A DNA stretch of 64,000 nt, from NCBI RefSeq assembly GCF_042646605.1, contig NZ_JBHRUG010000027.1, positions 1 to 64,000 of the forward strand, written 5' to 3'. This stretch comes from Litchfieldella rifensis (GTDB lineage: Bacteria > Pseudomonadota > Gammaproteobacteria > Pseudomonadales > Halomonadaceae). The notes under the pieces are model-generated. The model saw nothing but the letters and a program-made list of their open reading frames with translations, was not told where the DNA came from and did not search any database. The position numbers were made by a program, and so were the translations under genes. Below are positions 17,798 to 26,800 of this stretch, in pieces. Every line of letters begins with the position of its first letter. Within the stretch, counting starts at the first letter, position 1.

Positions 17798-18112
17798 GAA
17801 GGTCTCCCTGCCGATGGATAAAGAAAGCTCCGCCGCGGGGCAGAGCCTGTCATGCGCGGAGTTTATCAGCACTTCTCATAAAATCTGCTGTGTGATGTTA
17901 ATTAAGATGAAGACGCTATATTTTAACCGGCAAGCAGAATATTTGCCCGCGGCTATGGGGATGAATAGAATTTTTGTTTGCAGCGGGATCTCGGGCCTGC
18001 TCGCGCCATTACCGGATAGTGTAGGTGCTGCACTGAGGGCCGCCATGGTCTGGCTATGGTCTGATCAAGGACGGTGGGGGCGGGTGCTGATTCCGGCATC
18101 TCGCAACGGGAA

Positions 18113-18178
18113 AATTATCGCTCGGTAATTATCCCGGTGATCACGGCTCAATTTGCAGAAGAAATTACCGATCGGTAA
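18113..18178. promoter_or_regulatory. Two operator-like palindromes
   Basis: A perfect 14-bp palindrome TTACCGATCGGTAA at 18165-18178 and a related imperfect one ATTATCGCTCGGTAAT at 18113-18128, centred about 51 bases apart. This is the size and form of a TetR-family operator. The surrounding 435-bp gap (17798-18233) contains no clear gene, so the regulated gene may have been lost or be one of the two minus-strand neighbours. Confidence 0.5.
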
Positions 18179-18233
18179 CTTTTGCAAAGCCACTCTTGCA
18201 CGGTAACGATGGGGCTCGGGCGGCTATCGCTGG

Positions 18234-18776
18234 TTATCTCACAACGCCCCGAATCTTCGCCTCGCCTTCCGTCAATACGCTCCATGCCTGGCGCCTCAGC
18301 GCCTCGTCTCCCCCTATCATCACTTCCAGGAGTCGGCGCTTCTCGGCCAGGTAGACCCGGGCGAATCCAAGATCCCGCGCGACGATGCTGATGGTGTTGT
18401 CGATCAGGTCGGCGTACTTGATGGTCTGCGCTTCCGGGGAAACCTCAGCCAGCCTGTCACGCTCCAGCGCTTTGCGGTGAGCACGGTTGCCGATTTCCGG
18501 GTCGATGAATTGATCCGTGAGCTCGTGGACCAGGATGGCTACCCGCTCGCCGAAGCACTCCTGGATGTCCATCGCCGTAACGCCGGTATCCTCGAGCACG
18601 TCATGCAGGAGGGCGGCGGCGATCATCTCCGGTGTCGCCGTCTCGACGGCTGACACGGTCTTCGCGACGGCCACCGGGTGGTGCCAGTAGGGCTCGCCGC
18701 TGTACTTACGTCGCTGCCCAACGGCTTGATGTGCGGCCCTGCTGAACAGCGCAGCCCGTTCAGCTATGTCGTCCAT
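18234..18776 (-). CDS. HD-domain phosphohydrolase (MESH1/SpoT hydrolase-like)
   Basis: 180 residues forming a single HD domain. Metal-binding residues are seen as H in WHHPVAVA, the HD pair in ALLHDVLEDT and D in KYADLIDN, the pattern of the SpoT/MESH1 hydrolase domain. No synthetase, TGS or ACT domain follows, so it is a stand-alone small alarmone hydrolase or related nucleotide pyrophosphohydrolase. Substrate not provable from sequence. Confidence 0.8.
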   Translation of the reverse strand: MDDIAERAALFSRAAHQAVGQRRKYSGEPYWHHPVAVAKTVSAVETATPEMIAAALLHDVLEDTGVTAMDIQECFGERVAILVHELTDQFIDPEIGNRAHRKALERDRLAEVSPEAQTIKYADLIDNTISIVARDLGFARVYLAEKRRLLEVMIGGDEALRRQAWSVLTEGEAKIRGVVR

Positions 18777-18874
18777 TCAGGTAACTCCCTCAGCTTCACC
18801 TTTCCATCATGATGCCAGATATCCCTCGGCCTAGAGCGGTTCGCCCAGGCGGGCGCGCTTTCGCCAAGTGCACA

Positions 18875-19051
18875 TCAATCACGCGGGATCTTTTTCAAGC
18901 GCTCATCGGCGCGTTTCACGGTTTTCATTTTTTCGGGCCGCTTCATGGCTTTCCACTGGCGTATCTCTTCCACCGTGCGGCCGCAGCCGGTGCATAGGCC
19001 TCCTGACAGTTGGCATATCGAGACACAGGGGCTTTCGATCTTCTTCGCCAT
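18875..19051 (-). CDS. DUF1289 family small Cys-rich protein
   Basis: 58 residues. The motif SPCVSIC, then GLCTGCGRTVEEIRQW, is the four-Cys signature of DUF1289 proteins (YdhL-like), probably an iron-sulphur or zinc site. It starts directly at the stop of the upstream 121-residue gene with no gap, so the two are one operon. Function of the family is unknown. Confidence 0.85.
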   Translation of the reverse strand: MAKKIESPCVSICQLSGGLCTGCGRTVEEIRQWKAMKRPEKMKTVKRADERLKKIPRD

Positions 19052-19417
19052 TCAATGCCTCGTTGGCTTGGTGTGTAGCCGACGCTGCCAGTCGCCGCCG
19101 TGCTCCCGCTGACACGCTTCTTCGCTGTCGAAATCGAGATGCCGCGAGACGTCGCCGACATCGAGGCCGGCCTCGGCCAATGCCTCGGCGGTCAGGTCAG
19201 CGATGCAGCGTCGGGCATCGCCCTTGAGTGCATTCGCTAGATTGGGGTGGGTATCGAACACCCAGGTGACCATCAGGCTCTCGGGAAAGCGCTGATAATC
19301 GACCTCGTGTGTCAGCCAGCAAAAGCCGGGCAGTAGGGGCTTGGCCTGTTCACAGGCCTGGGTTAGCGAAGCGGTCAGTCGTCGCTCCATCTTGCCGCGT
19401 TCTCGCTTGGCAATCAT
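19052..19417 (-). CDS. Hypothetical protein upstream of DUF1289 gene
   Basis: 121 residues, soluble, with no signal peptide or membrane helix. Basic N-terminus (KRERGKMERR), central WLTHEVDYQRFPESLMVTWVFDT stretch (split here: WLTHEVDYQRF, then PESLMVTWVF) and an acidic C-terminal half. Such a protein next to DUF1289 is a recurrent pair in related bacteria to my recollection, but I do not recognise a named family. Coupled to the DUF1289 gene by abutting stop and start. Confidence 0.7.
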   Translation of the reverse strand: MIAKRERGKMERRLTASLTQACEQAKPLLPGFCWLTHEVDYQRFPESLMVTWVFDTHPNLANALKGDARRCIADLTAEALAEAGLDVGDVSRHLDFDSEEACQREHGGDWQRRLHTKPTRH

Positions 19418-19563
19418 TTACTCTCCAATAGGTTCAGCCTGCCACAGGGAGCAATTCCGCGAAGCCTGAATTGCCCCGAGGCGATCCAGGGAGCACCGAA
19501 GCTGGTCCTGAGCGGTTCCCCACCTCCATCTATCGCCATATGGATGTGTCCTGGCGAGAATCC

Positions 19564-19690
19564 TCAGCACAAGATCTGAGTATGCACTTGATGCTGCCGG
19601 CGATCCTCACCAGCGATGCGAAACATGAAGCGGCGCAACAGCACTGCATAGAATGTCGTGCTCATCAGTACGCAGAACGGCACCAGCCGT
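19564..19690 (-). pseudogene. Possible C-terminal tail of a membrane protein
   Basis: A short frame encodes a hydrophobic helix (FCVLMSTTFYAVLLRRFMF) and a basic tail and then stops. It has no start and runs into the truncated methyltransferase, so it looks like a joined gene fragment. The rest of 19418-19698 shows nothing. Family not recognised. Confidence 0.25.
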
Positions 19691-19698
19691 GGACCAGG

Positions 19699-20073
19699 TT
19701 AGAGGTAAAGGCACAGATGCCAATACGATGAAGAATAGTATCTGCCTGTCATGGATCGGAATGCCGGATTCACTTCGCCGACGAGTACCAGGGCCTGTTC
19801 GGGCGAGAGTTCATAGGTGTCGCTGAGGGCGTGATAGCCCACGTAGCCGCCGGCGGCCTGGGCACTCAGCCATTCCGAGACGTAGCGCTCAGGGTAGTCG
19901 GTGCGGTTGGCAAGTTCCCTGGGGCTGACCGGGCCGGCGCCGGCCAGGGCTTTGTACAGACCGAGCTTGTGGCCCATGCTCACCGTCTCGTCGCCGTAGG
20001 TGGGGGAGAGGTCGCCAACGGCCTGGGCGACGGCGGCCTCCAGCTTGCTTTGAGCGATTGCGGGGGCGCTCAT
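19699..20073 (-). pseudogene. Truncated SAM-methyltransferase gene (N-terminal part only)
   Basis: The first ~100 residues match the N-terminal winged-helix region of the intact methyltransferase at 30612-31679 (same MSAPAIxQxKLE start, GLYKAxAGAGP, YVSEWLxAQAAGGYVGYHA). After PAFRS the frame runs into unrelated sequence, and the whole SAM-binding domain is missing. Not expected to be active. It belongs to the partial duplication described for 19773-20322. Confidence 0.85.
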
Positions 20074-20322
20074 CAGGTGCGGTTCCTGTGTTGTTGTGTC
20101 AAGGGGGCAGCGCCCGCTCATCATCGCTGTGAGCCCCTACTCGCTGAAGAGCGTAAATCGCCCGCAATCGGTCCGTTCGTGCCACCTTGGAGTTTTCCCC
20201 TTTCCCCTTTGCGCCGAGCCCTTTGTCATGAGCGGACTTGCCGTTCTGCCGGGGTGAGCCTAGATGCATCAACCACGTGGCGTTAACGCCCCGGCGGCGC
20301 CTCATATCGTGATCGTGGGGGA
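19773..20322. repeat. Decayed partial copy of 31380-32005
   Basis: This stretch repeats the 5' part of the methyltransferase gene, its divergent promoter region and the first codons of the AraC-type regulator found at 31380-32005, with many substitutions and an internal deletion of the regulator start. The copy ends at GATCGTGGGGGAG, eight bases before the lipoprotein gene. Both genes in this copy are broken. Confidence 0.85.
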
Positions 20323-20329
20323 GTGCAAC

Positions 20330-20902
20330 TCATGGCAAGAACTGCTGAATCAGACCCTCCCGCTCCATCTTCAGCGTTTCCCCCAACATCGGGTCAGCTT
20401 TCTCGCTGGCTTGCCACTCCTGCAACAGCGCCTCGGCCTGGGGCGAGCCGGACAGGCGGGCCGCCAGAATATGGTTGGCGTCCGGCGGGTCGCTGGCCTC
20501 GCCGGCGTAGGCATTCTCCACTTCCTCATAGCATGCCAGGGCATCGTCCGTGGCTCCCTCCAAGCGCTCATTCAGCATGCAGCGCAGCAGCATTCCCTCC
20601 TTGTGTAACTCCCCTTCGTAGAGCACATCCAAATCCTGCTTGGCTGCCTCGTACCGGCCGAGGTTGACGAGGAGCTGTGCGCGACCGTTGCGCAGCTCGG
20701 GGTTGTCGGGGTGTTCTTCCAGACCTTCAGCGTAAATGGCGAGCGCTTCCTCGAGCTGCTCCGCATCGCCTCGTGCCTCCATCAATGCGGTGCTGGCGCG
20801 TTCCTGGTAGTGCTCGGGAGGCTCGCCGCTGGCTGTTGAGCAGGCAGTGAGTAGCAGAGTGATAAGCAGGGCGACCATCGAGATGGGGAGGGTTCTCTTC
20901 AC
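20330..20902 (-). CDS. Lipoprotein with TPR-like repeats
   Basis: 190 residues. Lipoprotein signal peptide with lipobox LLLTACS. The mature part is helical and acidic with TPR-like pairs (ALAIYAEGLEEHPDNPELRNG and LLVNLGRYEAAKQDLDVLY). Its start overlaps the end of the upstream gene by four bases, so it is the third gene of the PAAR operon. As a periplasm-facing lipoprotein in that position, it could be the immunity or an accessory protein; this is inference. Confidence 0.8.
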   Translation of the reverse strand: MKRTLPISMVALLITLLLTACSTASGEPPEHYQERASTALMEARGDAEQLEEALAIYAEGLEEHPDNPELRNGRAQLLVNLGRYEAAKQDLDVLYEGELHKEGMLLRCMLNERLEGATDDALACYEEVENAYAGEASDPPDANHILAARLSGSPQAEALLQEWQASEKADPMLGETLKMEREGLIQQFLP

Positions 20903-21432
20903 AGTGCTTCTACCTCGATCTCGAAGTTGATTTCCGTCGTGCCAGAGGCCAAGTGGCCCGAGCCGGAGGAGAAGAAATAGCCGCCGGTGAGCTGAAGCGT
21001 CAGGCGGCGGGCTGGCATGGGCAGTGTGAAGGTGGCGTGGCCGATGGGCTCGAAGTCATCATCCGGCCAGGCTGACACGCCTTCCATGACGAGATTCTGC
21101 TTGGCGATCTTGAGCACACCGTCTTGCAGTGCGGCCGAAGCGAACCAGTCGACTGAGCCGAGCCGGCTGGCGGCGGTTCGACCCATGGCGCTTACGCTGA
21201 GCGTATTGCCTCGCAGCGTTACATGCCCCCGAAGGTTATAGGAGGCGTGCACACCCACGCCCTCCGCCAGCATATAGTCGGGCCTGGCTTTGTAGAAGGG
21301 CTCGGAGAATTCCCGGTACCGGAGTGAGGGTACCTCTATGTCCTTCGGTGCGGTGTCGCTGGTCAGTGTCGAAAGAAAATCGCCAAGCAGGAGGTAGCCA
21401 TCTTCATTGGGGCGGGTAGGTATTTCGCTCAT
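20899..21432 (-). CDS. Hypothetical protein of the PAAR operon (candidate effector or adaptor)
   Basis: 177 residues, soluble, no signal peptide, rich in beta strands (YNLRGHVTLRGNTLSVSAMG; HATFTLPMPARRLTLQLTGG). Four-base overlaps on both sides tie it to the PAAR gene and the lipoprotein. I recognise no family. Its position between a type VI spike protein and a lipoprotein makes it a candidate effector or adaptor, without direct proof. Confidence 0.7.
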   Translation of the reverse strand: MSEIPTRPNEDGYLLLGDFLSTLTSDTAPKDIEVPSLRYREFSEPFYKARPDYMLAEGVGVHASYNLRGHVTLRGNTLSVSAMGRTAASRLGSVDWFASAALQDGVLKIAKQNLVMEGVSAWPDDDFEPIGHATFTLPMPARRLTLQLTGGYFFSSGSGHLASGTTEINFEIEVEAL

Positions 21433-21917
21433 GCCGGTTGGCTCCCTTTTATGAAGACCTGAAGTTGCTCGGGCGTGTCATGGTCGGGTACAAGGCGCGT
21501 CAGCCCTTGGGCGTCGCTTATGCCGCGGATCTGCTCGCCATTGGGCCGCACGATGAGGTACTCCATGCTTGCTACGGGCTCGCCGGAGGCGTTCACGAGA
21601 CGGAAGCGCTCGTTGTAGCGCTTGGGTAGCTCGGTGAGCAGGCTGGCAGCCGTAGCACGAGGTGAGCCGACCTCGGTGCTGCAGCCGGTAATGACCTGAC
21701 CGCCGCAGGACGTAGCGCTGCCATTTATGGCTGCTGGCGAGCCCTCCACGGCATACCACGCCACGCCCGCCGTAATGGTGGCGCCGCATGAACTCTTGTC
21801 GCCGACCCTGGCAATCGGTATGCCATCGACCGTAGCGGTGGAGGCGCCGGAGATAATGCTGTGTGGCCCTCCTTTACAACTACAAACAACTTTATCGCCT
21901 ACCTTGGCAAGATCCAT
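21429..21917 (-). CDS. PAAR-domain protein (type VI secretion spike tip) with C-terminal extension
   Basis: 162 residues from the ATG preceded by AAGGA; longer in-frame starts exist. Residues 1-85 form a PAAR repeat domain (VGDKVVCSCKGGPHSI, IARVGDKSSCGA, ING-x-ATSCGG). Residues ~95-160 form a small beta domain (RFRLVNASGEPVASMEYLIV, GISDAQGLT) seen fused to PAAR and VgrG proteins. PAAR caps the VgrG spike of a type VI secretion system. No other secretion genes are in the window, so this is an orphan cargo cluster. Confidence 0.88.
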   Translation of the reverse strand: MDLAKVGDKVVCSCKGGPHSIISGASTATVDGIPIARVGDKSSCGATITAGVAWYAVEGSPAAINGSATSCGGQVITGCSTEVGSPRATAASLLTELPKRYNERFRLVNASGEPVASMEYLIVRPNGEQIRGISDAQGLTRLVPDHDTPEQLQVFIKGSQPA

Positions 21918-22030
21918 AGGATGTTCCTTATCCATAGTGATGAGGTAGGTTAGCACTCATATGTGCAGCCTTACTATTCGCACAAGAACTAACCAATACC
22001 ACTAATCGCTTTGTTAGCGACTATCCACAC

Positions 22031-22162
22031 CTTGGGCGTGCGCATCCTCGGTGAAGTGAAGCCGATATCCCGCGCGAAGCCAGTGCCATCTTCATCGAGG
22101 AACTGCACAAGGCCGACTGGTACCACAAGACCAGCCAAGCCAACGCGCTTTTCGCCGTCACG
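22031..22162 (+). pseudogene. Mutated internal fragment of guaA
   Basis: About 130 bases match guaA positions 9929-10057 (shared GTGCGCATCCTCGG, CATCTTCATCGAGGAACTGC, GACTGGTACCACAAGACCAG) with substitutions and a ~10-base deletion. It has no start or surrounding guaA sequence. The remainder of the 21918-22433 gap shows no gene. Confidence 0.88.
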
Positions 22163-22433
22163 CGGCAACGGATCCGCCACCTGCCGTTGACCGATCACGT
22201 CCAGGGTTAGCGCACGCGAAGACAGACTGTCGAGGCCCACGAAGTATCTGGAACATGCACCAGTATCCTCACGCCTCACATCGAGGCCGTCACCGTGGCA
22301 GCGTTCCGCGAGGTGGCCTATATCATCCGGCCTTCGCGGCGACGGCCTGATCATCAGGGGCTGATCGGTGAACCGGCTTGCTATTCCGGCAACGGATGCT
22401 CTATACGAGTAGGAGCCACCACACGAGGTTTGC

Positions 22434-22895
22434 ATGAAACAGCCCGACCGCACAGCCTGCCCCTGCGGCAGCGACCGGCCGTTCGCCGGCTGCTGCGGGC
22501 GCTATCACGCCGGCGCGCTGGCGCCGACCCCCGAGGCGCTGATGCGCTCGCGCTACAGCGCCTTCGTTCTCGACCTCGCCGACTACCTGCTGGCGACCTG
22601 GCACCCGAGTTCCCGTCCATCGAGCCTGGAACCGGACGCCGCGACTACCTGGAAGCGTCTCGAGGTGCTCGAGAGCGGCGAGGAGGGCGAGCGGGGATGG
22701 GTGCATTTCCGTGCCACCTTCCGCGAGGGGAGGCGCTGGTCGGTGCTGGAGGAGTCGTCGCGCTTCGTGCGCGAGGCCGGGCGCTGGTTCTATCTCGATG
22801 GCAATCCCGACGTCCACCGGCTCAAGCCCGGCCGCAACACGCCCTGTCCCTGCGGCAGTGGGCGCAAGTTCAAGGCCTGCTGCGGTCAAGAATGA
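22434..22895 (+). CDS. YchJ family protein with two SEC-C motifs
   Basis: 153 residues. N-terminal CPCGSDRPFAGCCGRYH and C-terminal CPCGSGRKFKACCG are SEC-C zinc-binding motifs, flanking an NTF2-like middle domain with the family motif LMRSRYSAFV. This is the complete YchJ (UPF0225) layout; its role is unknown. Its stop overlaps the CheR-type start (ATGA). Confidence 0.92.
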   Translation: MKQPDRTACPCGSDRPFAGCCGRYHAGALAPTPEALMRSRYSAFVLDLADYLLATWHPSSRPSSLEPDAATTWKRLEVLESGEEGERGWVHFRATFREGRRWSVLEESSRFVREAGRWFYLDGNPDVHRLKPGRNTPCPCGSGRKFKACCGQE

Positions 22896-23899
22896 AAGAT
22901 CAGGACTGCGTCGACTTGCTGCAGTGGGCCCTGCCCCGCCTCCACATGCGCTGGCGGGGGTTTCGCAAGGTCCGTCGCCAGGTGTGCCGGAAGGTGCAGC
23001 AGCGCATGGACGCGCTCGCCATCGAAGACATCGGCCAGTACCGGCACTACCTGGACGCGCACCCGCAGGAGTGGCAGGTGCTCGACGGCTGCCTGCCCAT
23101 CACCATCTCGCGCTTCTGGCGCGACAGGCGGGTCTTCGAGCTGCTTGAGCATCGCTTCCTCCCCGAGTTGGCCCAGCGGGCCCGGGAAGAGGGCATCGCT
23201 GCCCTGGCGCTGTGGAGCCTGGGATGCGGCGCCGGGGAGGAGCCCTACACCTTCTCCATCCTCTGGCGTGAGCGCCTCCAGCCGCGCTTCCCCGGGCTCG
23301 GCCTGACGATCCTGGCCTCGGATATCGAGGCGCACCAGCTCGCTCGCGCCGAGCAGGCCTGCTACCCGGCCAGCGCCCTCAAGGACCTTCCCGCGCCGCT
23401 GAAAGACGCCGCCTTCGAGCCCCGTGACGCGCACTACTGCCTCAAGCGCGAGTACCGCCGGGCCGTCGAGCTGGAGCGTCGTGACGTTCGCGAGGAGTTT
23501 CCGGCTCGGCGCTTCCACCTCATCGCCAGCCGCCATCTGGCATTCACCTACTTCGACCGAGAGTTGCAGCGCGACCCGGTCATACCGAGAACGGAACGAG
23601 CCAGGACACCTGACGACGGGAGGGCAAGACGAGGACCACACACGACCGGCACACGCGACGAGTTGGCTGGCCACGGCCGGCCCTCATTGTTACGGCGTCC
23701 GGTCTGCCACTCTCTGTGCTCCGCACGGTCCTGGCTGGCTCTCACCAGTGAGTCTGAAACGACTCCTGTGCCATCCATCGTGGGAGAAGGCGCGGCAAGC
23801 GAGATCGATAAGTTCTTCCGGTCGCCAGTTCAGACGCACGACACTGGCATTCCCGAGTGCGAGCAAGTTCGAGGCGTCCGGCCCGGCGAAATGGAGTGA
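22892..23899 (+). pseudogene. CheR-type methyltransferase, 3' end lost
   Basis: Residues 1 to about 229 match CheR protein-glutamate methyltransferases: helical N-terminal domain, then CLPITISRFWRD, SAM-binding SLGCGAGEEPYTFS, and ILASDIEAHQLARA. Homology breaks after YFDRELQRDPV (about 23577), before the last strands and the NxxxY-like end. The frame continues another ~105 codons through a DUF899 gene fragment and antisense to the TIR gene, which is clearly not native. Likely a truncated, inactive gene. A reading frame extending upstream of 22892 is not coding. Confidence 0.85.
23583..23678 (+). repeat. Degenerate copy of the DUF899 gene start
   Basis: Matches 35283-35376 (shared GAGAACGGAACGA, ACCACACAC, GACGAG-TGGCTGG) with substitutions and small gaps. 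It corresponds to the leader and first ~15 codons of the thioredoxin-like gene at 35331. It forms the breakpoint that truncates the CheR-type gene. Confidence 0.8.
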
Positions 23900-26800
23900 G
23901 CGAAGGCCGTTCACCGGCATGTTGGCCACCAAGGCATGCGTGGTCAGATCCCATATCCGCGCCTCGCCGCCCGCGATGACCGCAACGAAGCGGCCATCCG
24001 CCGAGAAGGAGGCGCCCTTGATCGCTTCGGCCTCGGACAGGCTCGTCGTCTTGCCGGCCTCGAGATCCTGCATGACGATATCTGCCTCGGTGACAACGAC
24101 CAGGCTCCCGCCACCCTCGGTGAACCCCGGCCAAAGCCGGTTCACTTGCATCGGGATGATGTCGTTCACGATATGAGGCGTTCCGTCCGGCCTCGCCTTA
24201 TGCGCGGGGCCGAGCGTTAGCGCGACCCGGCCAGTCTCGAGATCCACGACGAGCCCCGAGGCCTTCTCCATTACTGCCAGGAAACGATTGTCCGGCGAGA
24301 AGGCGAGCCTGGCGAAGGTGAATTCCGTCGACACTCGAAGCAGCTCCTCTCCGGTCTCGATGTCCCAGACCCGGACCAGCCGGTCACCCAAGATGCGTCG
24401 GTTCTCGGGGGTGTCGTCCTGACTACCTTCGGCCGTCGCGAAGAGTCGGCCGTCGGGACTGATCTCGATCCCGGTTACCGGATTGTCGGACACGAGTGTC
24501 TGCGTCTCTCCAGATCGCCAGTGCCACCAGACAAGCTGCCACCGAGGATCATCGACGTAGCTATCTCTTAGTTCGGACAACAGGGCCACATCCTTCCCTG
24601 CGAGCTTGACGGACCAGAAGTGTCGCTCCCGCGTAAGCCGAGCAACCTCATTCCCGGTTGCCGTCTCGCGCACGCTCAGAACTCCTGGGGACGAGTCAGA
24701 CCAATCCCGCTCCCGCAGCGACAGCAGCGCGTGACGCCCGTCCGGGGAGAGGTCTGCCGCCAGGACGTTGTAGGGCTCATCGCCGGTCGTCAGGTTCATA
24801 ATGGGTCCGGCGCTGGCGTCGAAAACCTGATCCGCATTCCAATACGAAACCGTGAGAGCTATCGTGGAGTCGGGTGTTGTGGCAACACCGTCAGCGCTTG
24901 CTGCAAGCCATGTGTCCAACGGATCACCGGGAAGGCGCATCCGTCTCAGACGGCGATCAACGTCGCGGAAGATAATCTCGGCTGACGCCGGGACGGTTGC
25001 GATCCCTGCTCCGGACACGTCGCGGCGTGCAACCTCTCGGCCAGTGGCAACCTCGAACGCCCTGAGACCCCAACGATGATTCTGCAGTCCGCGGCCGACG
25101 TATCTCGCCCTCTCGACAACGAAGAGGAAGGAGTCGTCGCCCGTAAAGCCGACCTGACTGATTTCTCCCGTCGAAAGTGCTCGCGCCGTCAGCCGGGTCG
25201 CCAGGGTCTCCACATCGACGACACGCACCGTGTGCCGACCCCCTTGGATCGCGAGCCATCGTCCATTGGGAGAAAAGTCCAGGCCGCGGACATCCTCCGC
25301 CGGGATCGTGCGCGCCTCATCCTCGGCGTCGACATCCAGAAGCCTGATGCCGGAGCCGGTCTCGGCACTCTCGACGGCGTAGGCGACTCGCGACCCGTCG
25401 GGGGAGATCCGTGGATGCCTGATCTCGCCGTCGACTATCGGGGGCGCTATCTCGCTTAGCGTGGCCGTGTCCCACAGGCGAAGAGCGTTTCCCTTCTGTG
25501 TGATGGCGCGCTGAGCACGCGTCGCATGAGCGGATGCATCGGCAGTGATCGCCATATCGAAGCGCCGTAACACCTCGCCGCTCTCGATGTCCCGCGTCTC
25601 CAGAATGGAGGAGAAGTAGTGAATCGCGACCTGGGCCGAATCTGGCAGGGTTCTGATGGTCACCGGAGTGTCTATGAGAGGTATGCGTTTGAGTTCCACC
25701 CCATCCGCGATGCGGATGACTGAAAGCGCACCGCCCTCATCGGTTTCCAGCGCGAGCACCACCGACGAGCCGTCACGGGTTACGGCGATGCTCCGGGCCC
25801 AAGCTGTCCCATCGCCTGTCAGCACCTCCCGCCCGGTGTCGAGGCTGAAAATGCGCAGCCTCCGCTTGGGATTCCCATAGCCGCTTTCTGCTACGGCAAC
25901 ACCCGCGCGATTCGGCAGGAATGCGGCTTCGATAGGCACGGACCCGCCGCCAATAAAGCTTCGAGCCCGTCGCCAGATCCGGTTTCCTGACGCAGCATCA
26001 CGTAGCTCGATGGCCTCGTGATCGTGCAGGAGGGTGACATTCGCCCCCGGGTCTGTCGCGAGATGCTCGAATCGGACGAGGTCCTCATCGGCGGGGCTCC
26101 ACGGCCCGTCGCCGTCCGCCGGGAAGTAGCGGATCCAAGGCGCGATGTAGCGATCGTCGGCTCCGATACCTTCGGCGACGAACAGGCCACCCGGCAGCGC
26201 CGTGAGGCGAGCCGTTTTGGTCACCTTCGTATCCAATTCTTCGGACCAGATCGCCCGACCTTCCTCGATGTTCCAGAGAACGACTCGCGCACGGTCCCGG
26301 GAGGCGCCTTCGTCTTCGTGAACATAGTACGCTGTCAGTATCCGCGTAGCATCGTTCGATAGAACGGCCTCGTCAGGTCGTGGTCCCGGTATAGCGGCTA
26401 TCTCCATACCAGACGCAGCATCGTAAATCTGCAATCGCTCCTCGGCGTCATCGTAGCTGGCGGCGAGTCGACCGTCGGCGCTGCGCCAGCCCGAAGAGGC
26501 GTGATCGCCGGGCTCGGTTCGCCATGTCGTCTCACCAGTTTCCACATCCCAGCCGGCGAAGGTACCGTCGCCCCCGGTGACAACGAAGCGATCGTCATCG
26601 GACCAGAAAACCTCGTTTACACCGCCCGCCTCGCCAAGCTCGGCCAGTCGCCGCCCAGTGTCCGCATCGTAGAGCACGAGCTTGGCGTCTCTGACCAAGA
26701 GCATGGTGCCGGACGGGTCGAAGCCGATGAATCCTCCCTGTATCGGGACCCGGCGGCGAAGTTCCCCATCGGCGGTGTTCCAGATGAGGACCAGATCGGC

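Noticed and set aside
22295..22891. N-terminal extension of the CheR-type frame
   Set aside because: It overlaps YchJ in another frame, and the translation is Arg-rich and without similarity to any family.
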